Source of the DNA: Lachnospiraceae bacterium
Lineage (GTDB): Bacteria; Bacillota; Clostridia; Lachnospirales; Lachnospiraceae
Assembly: GCA_017440045.1 (NCBI GenBank)
Contig: JAFSIA010000032.1
Coordinates: 1-38,662 of the forward strand
Reading direction: 5' to 3'
Length of the DNA stretch: 38,662 nucleotides
Shown: one piece after another, positions 27,402 through 35,116 of the stretch
Layout: the number at the start of each line of letters is the position of its first letter
Numbering within the stretch: position 1 is the stretch's first letter
Notes under the pieces: generated by a model
What the model saw: the letters and a program-made list of their open reading frames with translations, nothing else
Told to the model about the DNA's origin: nothing
Database searches by the model: none
Made by a program: the position numbers and the translations under genes

Positions 27402-27442
27402 AATACCACCCTAAATTGTAATACTCAATTTAGGGTGGTATT
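27402..27442. terminator. Convergent terminator between bipA and the ABC operon
   Basis: Positions 27402-27418 and 27426-27442 form a perfect 17 bp stem with a 7-base TAATACT loop. It lies 18 bases after the bipA stop and just below the stop of the minus-strand operon at 27443, so it can end both transcripts. It lies inside the repeat-flanked segment. Confidence 0.8.
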
Positions 27443-27979
27443 CTATTCTTCTTCGAAATCAAATCCCCACATTTCTTCCGCACACGCCATCATTTTCTTT
27501 ATCTCACTTGAATTTTCTTTTATATAATCACATACTATTGCATAATCATCATCTTCTGTTGAATAATTAATTATATTCAAATCTTTATCAAATATTACCT
27601 GATACGTATTATCCCCACTAAAAATCATGACGCCCATTTCATAATCTGTACCAAACTTAGGCCATATATAATAGTCAATTTTTAATTCATTTTCGTATAC
27701 TGCATTTCCCTCTTCATCCAAATAGATAATAAAATCTTCGTTTTTGGATATTCTAAGAAATCCTCCCTCGAAAGCCATAAACATTGCCGGCTTAACTTTT
27801 AGCAAATAATCTCCATGCACCGACTCATAGTATACTAATTCCCCATCTTCTTGTCTCTCAACACTATCTAGCCAATCAACGTACTTTATACCTATTCCAA
27901 AAAACCATACTGCAGCAATAACAATAAAAATCCCAAATACAGTAACTGCAAATATTATTAATTTCTTTTTAACACTCAT
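27443..27979 (-). CDS. Membrane-anchored protein of the ABC operon, unrecognised
   Basis: The 178-residue product has one N-terminal membrane helix (about 7-27) and then an acidic, aromatic-rich outside-type domain with no motif I recognise. Its last residues are very acidic (DFDFEEE). It overlaps the ATPase stop by four bases (ATGA), so it is the third member of the permease-ATPase operon. By position it could be an accessory or immunity protein for the transporter. That role is an inference from context only. The AT-rich base use matches its operon neighbours, not bipA. Confidence 0.75.
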   Translation of the reverse strand: MSVKKKLIIFAVTVFGIFIVIAAVWFFGIGIKYVDWLDSVERQEDGELVYYESVHGDYLLKVKPAMFMAFEGGFLRISKNEDFIIYLDEEGNAVYENELKIDYYIWPKFGTDYEMGVMIFSGDNTYQVIFDKDLNIINYSTEDDDYAIVCDYIKENSSEIKKMMACAEEMWGFDFEEE

Positions 27980-28584
27980 AATCTTATCACTCTCTTTTCC
28001 TTTGAAATAATCATTTCATTATGTGTAACTAAAACCACCGTTTTTCCTTGTTTATTCATTTGATGTAACAAATCCAAGACTATATCTGCATTTGCAGCAT
28101 CAAGACATGCCGTAGGTTCATCAGCCAATATTATGTCACACTTTTTATATAGTAATCTAGCTAATGCCACTCTTTGCTGCTCACCTCCAGATAATTTGTA
28201 AACCTTTTCCCTAATCTTATCTTCCAATCCAACTTGTTTCAAAACCTCTTCCACACTTCGTCCCGTTCTAGATTTTTTTTGTACAAATTCAATATTCTCT
28301 TCAACGGTTCTATTTTCTACGAGAGCGAAATTTTGAAACAAGAAACCAACTTTGTACAGATAATAGTCCTTAAGGTTCTTTTCTTTTGTAATCTCTAAAT
28401 CATCAACAACAATTTTACCTGTATCAGCCTTTTCTATACCACCGAGCATATTTAAAAATGTAGTTTTTCCACAGCCGCTTTTACCCGCAACTACAACAAA
28501 TTCTCCAGTATTAATTGTCACATTCAAATTGTCAAATATAATTTTATCTTCGAACCTTTTGTTTAAATCTACTACTTTAATCAT
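27976..28584 (-). CDS. ABC transporter ATPase, lactococcin-972 group export type
   Basis: A short 202-residue ATPase of the MacB/LolD family with Walker A GKSGCGKTT, signature LSGGEQQRVALARLL, Walker B DIILADEP and H-loop VTHNE. The string FLFQNFALVENRTVEENIEF and the compact size fit the group described as putative bacteriocin export ATPases of the lactococcin 972 type (TIGR03608). LSGGE and PTACLD (usually PTGSLD) are slightly divergent. It should power the 654-residue permease encoded directly upstream, whose stop it overlaps by four bases (ATGA). Confidence 0.9.
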   Translation of the reverse strand: MIKVVDLNKRFEDKIIFDNLNVTINTGEFVVVAGKSGCGKTTFLNMLGGIEKADTGKIVVDDLEITKEKNLKDYYLYKVGFLFQNFALVENRTVEENIEFVQKKSRTGRSVEEVLKQVGLEDKIREKVYKLSGGEQQRVALARLLYKKCDIILADEPTACLDAANADIVLDLLHQMNKQGKTVVLVTHNEMIISKEKRVIRL

Positions 28585-30545
28585 AACGCTCCGCCTTTAA
28601 GTATTTTTACTATATTTACTTTTTCAAATTTACGTATAAAAATAAATGTCATCACAAGCTCAACCATCATAAGACATACACCGGATAAGACTATTAAATA
28701 AGGTTCTTCTAATTCAAATAAAATACCCATACATAATAGCAATACTACTGCAATAATTGCTGATAATATTATATTAAGAAGTATCGCTTTATGCCTTTTC
28801 CAAACAGAATATCCCATTACCTTTTTTACAGCCAGTTCAATAGCATTAACACTATATTCCAATCGTACTATAGTAGCAATAATTCCTAATTCAATTATGA
28901 ATAATAATCCACTTATCACGCAGTTAGTAATAATTGTCTTTTCCAACAGCAGTTTATACTGCGTATATCGTTCTATAGCATTCGTACACGTCAAATATAA
29001 GCCTTTACTTTCCAAATCATATTTTTGTGACAAATAATCCATATCCTCTTTTGATATCTTATACATAAGATTTCTTTTAATATGCCCAATATTTAGCATA
29101 TCTCTTGCATCTTCACTAAAATCTTTAGTACTATATGTACAATATGAAATAATAGGATTATGGGCATAATCAGAGCTGTACATTAAATCTTCATCAAAAT
29201 AAAGAATATCAACCTCTTCCTCATAATATATTACTTCATAACTTTCTTCATAATCTATACCAAGAATATCAGCACAAAACAATGCCTCTTCTATATATTC
29301 AACATTTTCTTTACAATTATTCGGTAGAAAAATATGGACTTTATAATTCGTATTTACATTATATTTATGTAATAATTGAGAAATAGTATCAGATGCATTA
29401 CTATTTATCATTAAATACTTTCCATTATACAAACCATCATACATTGCCACAGAATACGCTATTTCATACCTATCAAAATTATCTAAATACAGAGATTTCG
29501 AATAATATTCATAATCCCTGACAACCTCGTCTTGCATATTGTAAAAATTTAATTCCACATAACTATAATCCTTATATTTTTCTACTTCTTTGTGTTGATT
29601 AATAAAATCAATTCCATTTTTTACACCTATAAAATTGGTCGCAAACGACAAAACTGCCATAATCATAATTATAACCTTAATTATATAGCATGTTCCACAT
29701 AACGATTCAGTGAAGTTGCCGTTTGATAATACCTGCTTCATGTTATACTTAAGCATACAAAGATATACCATGGAGTTAGCAACCACAACCAATATAGCCA
29801 TTATTATTACTTCTAATTTATTATAGCCTACATAAGTATATTGACCCACAATTCCATTTACTGCAACAAATATTAATAACAGACCAACTATATCCTTTAA
29901 TATGTTTTCTATTATAAGTTTCCATATTGACTGGCCCATTACAATTTTTATATAAATTTCTTTCTTTTGAAAAGCAATATCAAATATTGTTAATAGTATT
30001 ACAAAGAAACCTACAACTCCCCACGCGAATCGAACAATAACATCATGACTGTCCGATTCGCATTCATTCAACCCCGAAATATCGTATAAAACACTTAACT
30101 TATTATACAACTTATTAATATCATTTTGTGTTCCATAAAAGTAAATATTTCTTATGTAGTGATTATTTATCATTTGGTTTACATCAAAAAATTCAACTAT
30201 ACTTTCTCCAGATACAATACTTTTAAATGTGCCTGGAAATATTTCATATGCATCGTATAATTTCTGTTGCATTTCCTGTTCTGCAAATATTTTTAAATGA
30301 TACTTTTCAAAACTGTCAAACATACCTACAACAGAAAAGATTTGTACATCATTCTTTTCAGCCAATTTGCATATTTCCTTACAAAAACTTTGCCATTGAT
30401 TTTCATCCTCATAATCATATTCTATATACTGAAACTCATTTTTAAAATTTTCTAAATGTCTCTGATATGCCTCTGAATTAACTATAATTAAAGATGTAAT
30501 CAAAAAACAAAATATTAACATTTTAATTTTCTTATAATTCGACAT
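28581..30545 (-). CDS. DUF1430 / TIGR01654-type bacteriocin-associated ABC permease
   Basis: The 654-residue permease has an N-terminal helix (9-24), helices at about 171-191, 214-236, 245-265 and 287-306, a large outside region (about 310-535), then helices at 537-560, 587-609 and 615-637. The two halves share a cytoplasmic coupling motif: VMGQSIWK (202-209) and VMGYSVWK (576-583), the second inside ELAVKKVMGYS (570-580), typical of bacteriocin-associated membrane proteins of the lactococcin 972 group. The fold is FtsX/MacB-like. With the ATPase it probably exports or expels a peptide, or gives immunity. It is preceded by a 310-base gap containing LytTR-type repeats and promoter candidates. 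Confidence 0.85.
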   Translation of the reverse strand: MSNYKKIKMLIFCFLITSLIIVNSEAYQRHLENFKNEFQYIEYDYEDENQWQSFCKEICKLAEKNDVQIFSVVGMFDSFEKYHLKIFAEQEMQQKLYDAYEIFPGTFKSIVSGESIVEFFDVNQMINNHYIRNIYFYGTQNDINKLYNKLSVLYDISGLNECESDSHDVIVRFAWGVVGFFVILLTIFDIAFQKKEIYIKIVMGQSIWKLIIENILKDIVGLLLIFVAVNGIVGQYTYVGYNKLEVIIMAILVVVANSMVYLCMLKYNMKQVLSNGNFTESLCGTCYIIKVIIMIMAVLSFATNFIGVKNGIDFINQHKEVEKYKDYSYVELNFYNMQDEVVRDYEYYSKSLYLDNFDRYEIAYSVAMYDGLYNGKYLMINSNASDTISQLLHKYNVNTNYKVHIFLPNNCKENVEYIEEALFCADILGIDYEESYEVIYYEEEVDILYFDEDLMYSSDYAHNPIISYCTYSTKDFSEDARDMLNIGHIKRNLMYKISKEDMDYLSQKYDLESKGLYLTCTNAIERYTQYKLLLEKTIITNCVISGLLFIIELGIIATIVRLEYSVNAIELAVKKVMGYSVWKRHKAILLNIILSAIIAVVLLLCMGILFELEEPYLIVLSGVCLMMVELVMTFIFIRKFEKVNIVKILKGGAL

Positions 30546-30670
30546 AAATAACTCTACCTATTTTGTCCGACGATAATCTATTATAAAATAGTACTGTATT
30601 TCCCACTCATCATCAAAACATTTTCTTTCAGTAAATCTTTTTGTTTGACTATATTATACTAATGTTCCAT

Positions 30671-30699
30671 ACAATATCACCTTTTATTTTCACAATCAA
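30671..30699 (-). promoter_or_regulatory. Candidate promoter of the ABC operon
   Basis: On the minus strand TTGATT (30694-30699) and TATTGT (30671-30676) are 17 bases apart, 11 bases downstream of the nearer LytTR repeat, the geometry expected for an activated promoter. An alternative perfect TATAAT lies at 30653-30658 but has a poor -35. Either gives a leader of roughly 100 bases before the permease start. I found no peptide ORF longer than about ten codons in this gap. Confidence 0.45.
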
Positions 30700-30709
30700 T
30701 CTAATTTGC

Positions 30710-30738
30710 TCAAACGGTATTTTTTTTACTTAAACGTT
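30710..30738 (-). promoter_or_regulatory. LytTR-type direct repeat operator
   Basis: On the minus strand AACGTTTAA (30730-30738) and ACCGTTTGA (30710-30718) are 20 bases apart start to start, near two helical turns. Each matches the AgrA-type nine-base site (WMMGTTNRK) at eight of nine positions. The adjacent gene encodes a LytTR-domain regulator, so this is its likely target, controlling the permease operon. Confidence 0.6.
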
Positions 30739-30855
30739 CTTAATATTGTTTATGTTTAAATAAAATGTAATAATATTCTAATCAAAGACCTACCTTTAGC
30801 TACGAAAATCTATGCCCGCTGTTATATGTATTATGAAATATAAATACCAACAACA

Positions 30856-31554
30856 TCACCCATTTGCACATTCATACATTCTTTTTAAATATATCCTATT
30901 AAATTCTGCAAGCTTCCTTTTAGCTATATCCAAATCCTCGCCATTTTTCATATATATAATCTTGCCATCACATTTCATTATCTCATCTAAATTTACAATA
31001 AACGATTTGTGGCATCTATAAAACCATTCTTTACAAATACTACTTTCAATCTCAGATAAGGTCATATTACTCTTCTTGTTTCCAATTTTAGTATGAAATA
31101 GTGTACAATGCCTTTCCGCCTCAACATAATATATGTCTTTTAATCTTATTTTTTGTATCCCTTCCCCTACAATATTAATTTCTATTTTTTCGTTCCTACG
31201 AAATAAAACATTCGCTGCATTCACAGCTTCAATTATTTCTTCCGACATGTTTGCCTTATCCAGATATCTAAAAGCATTAACCAAGTATCCTTTACGACTC
31301 ATTTCTGTATGTGTTGTCAATATAATATATACACCCGCGTTATTTACTTCTTTTGCTCGTTCTATTACCTGAAATCCATCCATATCAGGCATTTCAATAT
31401 CAACAAAAGTAATATCATATTGCCTTTTAGCCTGCAAATATGTTTTTCCAGACTCATACATATCAATACAATTCTTATCAATATATATTTTTTCAATCTC
31501 TGCCTTTATATATTTTCTCCAATGGCTTTCATCATCTACTATTGCTATATTCAT
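30856..31554 (-). CDS. LytTR-family response regulator (AgrA-like)
   Basis: A 232-residue regulator. The receiver domain (about 1-120) has acidic D7 and D8 and phosphoacceptor D52 within FVDIEMPDMDG. The LytTR DNA-binding domain (about 131-230) includes IQKIRLKDIYYVEAERHCTL and FYRCHKSFIVNLDEI. It is the partner of the kinase encoded 12 bases upstream. LytTR regulators commonly control bacteriocins, their immunity and quorum sensing by binding pairs of nine-base repeats, and such a pair lies just downstream before the ABC operon. AGGAG precedes the start. The gene is AT-rich like the rest of the module. Confidence 0.93.
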   Translation of the reverse strand: MNIAIVDDESHWRKYIKAEIEKIYIDKNCIDMYESGKTYLQAKRQYDITFVDIEMPDMDGFQVIERAKEVNNAGVYIILTTHTEMSRKGYLVNAFRYLDKANMSEEIIEAVNAANVLFRRNEKIEINIVGEGIQKIRLKDIYYVEAERHCTLFHTKIGNKKSNMTLSEIESSICKEWFYRCHKSFIVNLDEIMKCDGKIIYMKNGEDLDIAKRKLAEFNRIYLKRMYECANG

Positions 31555-31566
31555 AAATCACCACTC

Positions 31567-32862
31567 CTATAAGTCTGTATTCTTCATCATAATAGATATA
31601 CAGAATTGTTCCTTATCTACCTCTATGTTTACAATTCCATCATTTCTTTTAACAGCATCTTTTATATTATTAATACCAAAACCATGCCTTTCCTTATCTT
31701 CTTTTATCGTATCTAATTCTTTACCTTTAAACTGACCTACATTTTTAAACTTATTTTTTTCTAAAATAATTATTTCTTCATCCGTATAACGACATTCCAA
31801 AAATATCTCTTTGTTCTCTATTTTATCTACTGCTTCCATTGCATTACTCAACACGTTAGAAAATACTGTACACAAATCATATGCGTCTATATTACAAATG
31901 GTTGGCAATTTTCCTTTTATATTTAATTTAATTCCCTTCGCCACAGCCTCAGCATAGAATTTGTTTATAATTGCATCCACTATACTATTATTTACAGTCA
32001 AGGTATTTCCGAATTCTTCTATTCTAATATTTAATAATTCTAAATATTTATCAATCTCTTCATATTGCCTCTTTTTCTGCAGATAATATAGCATCTGCAT
32101 ATGATTTCTCACATCATGTCTAAACTTTTTAGTTTCTTCTTCCCTAATTTCTAAATACTCATAATGCTTTTTTTGATCATTTAAATACTTTTTCATTAAT
32201 GAGTCATTTTCTACATACACACTATTAGCTGAGTATAATAAAAATACAGTTCCAAGCTGCAATAACATTCCTATTACAACAAATACAATTATTATTGCAA
32301 ACAATATTTTCTTTTCTTCCTTTGTTCCATTTTGATAAACAACAACAATTGCTAACACTATTATAGTGTCTATCGCCACCAATATTGTAAAAAATGCAGA
32401 GTTCTTTACATTAATCCAATTAAATCTTCTATAATATTTTCTTCTATACACACACAATAAACTATATATCAAAAACGTAGAAACCATTGATTCTATTAAG
32501 TCTTTAAATATAAATTCTGGCATTTTACATATATCCAAAACCATATCAATCATAACCATATTTATTACATCTACCATTGATGCAATAAACATAAGACCAA
32601 TTGATAACAACAGCGTTTGCCACATCTTTATAACATAAATTGTATAAAATACAACAAACATCAACCCTATATATAAGATTAATGAAAGCACATCTGCAGT
32701 TCTACAATATATAATTTGAGAAATTATTACTGATAAAAAAAATAAAATAATATATCTCTTATTATCTCTACGCTTTTCAAATTTAAATAACAATTCACAT
32801 AATAAAATTATTTTAAATATGTGTAATAAATCAGTAATAATTGCAGCAATATTTGATATCAT
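31567..32862 (-). CDS. GHKL sensor histidine kinase (AgrC/ComD-like)
   Basis: The 431-residue kinase has an N-terminal part with about six membrane helices (1-215), a dimerisation helix with the phosphoacceptor H249 in FRHDVRNH, and a GHKL ATPase domain with FSNVLSNAMEA (334-344) and HGFGINNI (393-400). This AgrC-like layout senses extracellular peptides in known relatives. No signal peptide gene (agrD or comC like) was found near it. GGAGGG precedes the ATG. It is first in the kinase-regulator pair. The 191 bases between it and the right-hand repeat contain a TATACT but no strong -35 that I can see. Confidence 0.92.
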   Translation of the reverse strand: MISNIAAIITDLLHIFKIILLCELLFKFEKRRDNKRYIILFFLSVIISQIIYCRTADVLSLILYIGLMFVVFYTIYVIKMWQTLLLSIGLMFIASMVDVINMVMIDMVLDICKMPEFIFKDLIESMVSTFLIYSLLCVYRRKYYRRFNWINVKNSAFFTILVAIDTIIVLAIVVVYQNGTKEEKKILFAIIIVFVVIGMLLQLGTVFLLYSANSVYVENDSLMKKYLNDQKKHYEYLEIREEETKKFRHDVRNHMQMLYYLQKKRQYEEIDKYLELLNIRIEEFGNTLTVNNSIVDAIINKFYAEAVAKGIKLNIKGKLPTICNIDAYDLCTVFSNVLSNAMEAVDKIENKEIFLECRYTDEEIIILEKNKFKNVGQFKGKELDTIKEDKERHGFGINNIKDAVKRNDGIVNIEVDKEQFCISIMMKNTDL

Positions 32863-33053
32863 TTTACCCTCCGTAATATGTAAAGCAAGTTAAATACATT
32901 ATTTCATTTAGTATACCATACACTGCTTTTACACGAAAGGTTAACACCAAAATATCTACCAGAAAATACGATTTGCTAACTCTAAGAATAACTTAAACAA
33001 AGCTTGTCCTTTCCGTATATACTGTTTTATTATCCGGATATGGCTATAATATT

Positions 33054-33087
33054 AAGAGAGCTGAAAGAGCAAATAATACGCTTTAAT
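33054..33087. repeat. Right copy of 34 bp direct repeat (copy of bipA 3' end)
   Basis: An exact copy of 27352-27385, same orientation. It has no coding role here. Downstream of it the sequence probably continues what once followed bipA, including a hairpin rich in GC with a U-rich flank on the plus strand. Confidence 0.9.
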
Positions 33088-33126
33088 ATATAAATATCTC
33101 AGTTTGGGGCATTCTCCCAGATTCAC

Positions 33127-33152
33127 GAAATGGCGGGTTAACCCGCCATTTC
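33127..33152. terminator. Palindromic hairpin A, probably the original bipA terminator
   Basis: A perfect 26-base palindrome built on AAATGGCGGG and its complement with GTTAAC at the centre. On the plus strand it is followed by ACTACTTTTTACACTTTTTTT, so it best suits plus-strand termination; it lies 8 bases from the stop of the convergent minus-strand gene. A close relative occurs at 36768-36794. Confidence 0.65.
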
Positions 33153-33160
33153 ACTACTTT

Positions 33161-34045
33161 TTACACTTTTTTTTCACGTACATAATTAATAATCAGAACA
33201 ACAATCACCGACACAACCACAGCCACATTAAGCAGCCCCAATATACTCTCAAAAATTATATAATCCGTACACCCTATTCTAATATCTTCCTCTGCAATAC
33301 CCATAGTCCAGCGATACACCGCACCGTATACTAAATATCCATATATTGCATACCCACATATAGAAAAAAGATATTTTCCACTTTCTATCCATTTTCTAAC
33401 AACACATACAAGCAAGATGGATGCCGGTATCACGAAGAAAAATGTAAAGTGCAGTACAATTGCAATAACTGCCAAAGCACCCAGATAAAGGTTTCCTATA
33501 ATCACTGATAGCACGGGCACTGATATTAGTATAATATGCAGATATGATCGGCTTTTTAGAACCTTTTGCTGTTCAATTGCTTTACTATGCTTAGTCGAAG
33601 TTTTTTTTAGATAACACACTATGGCCACAACCATCCATACAACATTAATCGCCATTAAGATACACGCTATAACAACAATCACTTTTGCATGGTCATCCAA
33701 CATAATACATTCTCTAAATTCAGCAGTTTTTATAACTCTCTTAGCTATCAAAATTGCTCCAATCATTATACTCATCTGCAAAATGCTGCATATTATATTT
33801 ATAATACAGGTACTAAGCTTATTAGCAACTTTTGCATTAAGAAAACTAATCAATGCTATAGTAAATGAAACTCCAAAGCATACCATTACTGGTACATAAC
33901 TCATCCTGTATATTGTATAATTCCAATCATCATAACTGCACGGCTCGTAAAACTCAAAAACATTAAACACAAGACCATATGCAATTAAATACATCAGTAC
34001 TGCTATTACACCAATAATTCTAAGCAAATTAATCTTTTTACTCAT
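33161..34045 (-). CDS. Multi-pass membrane protein, paralog of the next gene
   Basis: A 294-residue protein with seven to eight predicted membrane helices. I do not recognise a family. It is clearly related to the 300-residue protein encoded just upstream: both share IPASILLV followed by a WI..(G/K)KY.F motif, YLVYGAVYR, and a matching final helix (LLNVAVVVSV against WINVAVAAVA). The N-terminal region also aligns in spacing. AAAAGGA precedes the ATG. The gene ends 8 bases from hairpin A. The local base composition is AT-rich. Function is unknown; transport or signalling cannot be told apart from the sequence. Confidence 0.75.
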   Translation of the reverse strand: MSKKINLLRIIGVIAVLMYLIAYGLVFNVFEFYEPCSYDDWNYTIYRMSYVPVMVCFGVSFTIALISFLNAKVANKLSTCIINIICSILQMSIMIGAILIAKRVIKTAEFRECIMLDDHAKVIVVIACILMAINVVWMVVAIVCYLKKTSTKHSKAIEQQKVLKSRSYLHIILISVPVLSVIIGNLYLGALAVIAIVLHFTFFFVIPASILLVCVVRKWIESGKYLFSICGYAIYGYLVYGAVYRWTMGIAEEDIRIGCTDYIIFESILGLLNVAVVVSVIVVLIINYVREKKV

Positions 34046-34068
34046 TTCCTTTTCCTGTCTTGTAACAT

Positions 34069-34971
34069 CTACCGTGATGCTCTTTTATTCTCTATCGCCA
34101 TCATAATCAACTTAACAACTGCAACTGCTGCCACAGCAACGTTAATCCATTCTAAAACACACTCAAAGAATACGCTACCCGGCTCATATTTAGAATATAT
34201 TCCGTGTTTCATACCTGGTACAGAACGATATACTGCGCCGTACACTAAATACATATATAGCAAATATCCACCTATAGCAAATGTATATTTCTTCTGTCGA
34301 ATCCAGTCATTAACTACCTTAACCAGCAATATACTTGCAGGTATACCAAACGCAAGCAAAAACAATGGCGCAACTAATAAAACTCCCAATAAAGACCAGA
34401 AGTAAAAATAACTCGCAATAGCAGATGACATAAATACACAAAGCACTGCTCCGTGATAATAAAAGTAACTATTGCAGTACGAATTATCTCTATCAACGAT
34501 AACTTCTTTGGTTTTACTGACAATGATAATATTAGCTATCGCTATAATAGCCTGTAATATAGCAATTATTCCTACCACCACTAGCATAACTAAAATAAAA
34601 TCACAACGCCATTCCAAAGCCCCATCTTCGTAACTTATTGCACAACCTCTTACATCCCTTGTGACCATACCGGCATAATACAATACAATTATCTGTACCA
34701 GTCCACTTATAAGGTTAACGCCATTAACTTTAATTCTATTATAATTATTTAAAATTACATATCCAATCAGAGCTGCAATAAAGCTGCCACCCACGCTAGC
34801 CATTACCAGCATATAATCCCATCTGTTATCCCACCAATCACCTGGAAACTGTCCTTCAAACTGGAATGCATTAAAAGCAATTGCATAGATAAAAAGATAT
34901 GTGCATATAGATATGACAGACACTAGTTTTTGCATATTAAAATTTCCATTTTTTTGTAATAAATTAATCAT
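34069..34971 (-). CDS. Multi-pass membrane protein, tandem paralog
   Basis: A 300-residue protein with seven to eight membrane helices, 24 bases upstream of its paralog. A loop between the first helices is rich in tryptophan and aspartate (FPGDWWDNRWDYM), matching SYDDWNYTIYRM in the paralog. The shared block GIPASILLVKVVNDWIRQKK and YLVYGAVYR marks the common origin. AAGGAGGGGG lies just before the ATG, a very strong ribosome binding site. A tandem duplication followed by divergence explains the pair. No function recognised. Confidence 0.78.
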   Translation of the reverse strand: MINLLQKNGNFNMQKLVSVISICTYLFIYAIAFNAFQFEGQFPGDWWDNRWDYMLVMASVGGSFIAALIGYVILNNYNRIKVNGVNLISGLVQIIVLYYAGMVTRDVRGCAISYEDGALEWRCDFILVMLVVVGIIAILQAIIAIANIIIVSKTKEVIVDRDNSYCNSYFYYHGAVLCVFMSSAIASYFYFWSLLGVLLVAPLFLLAFGIPASILLVKVVNDWIRQKKYTFAIGGYLLYMYLVYGAVYRSVPGMKHGIYSKYEPGSVFFECVLEWINVAVAAVAVVKLIMMAIENKRASR

Positions 34972-35116
34972 AATACCCCCTCCTTGTTTCTTCCACTTAC
35001 CATAATTAGAAATTCACCATCATAATACTTAACTTCATACATTACTCACGACATACACATCATTACTTTACCATATTAAACCAATAATGAAAAGTATTTT
35101 TACACAAACGACATTT

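Larger units (their letters stand above)
32863..33160. other. Gap holding the right edge of the inserted module
   Basis: The 298 bases upstream of the kinase gene contain no credible ORF. They hold a possible minus-strand TATACT, the right 34 bp repeat (33054-33087) and a 26 bp palindrome (33127-33152). I saw no integrase remnant and no terminal inverted repeats at the module edges. Confidence 0.6.

Noticed and set aside
30546-30855. Search for a bacteriocin or pheromone peptide gene before the permease
   Set aside because: Minus-strand ATGs in the gap lead only to frames of about ten codons or fewer, without a leader-like sequence.
32863-33053. LytTR sites for autoregulation before the kinase gene
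   Set aside because: GTT-centred partial matches are 12 bases apart, not about 20, so they do not form a proper pair.
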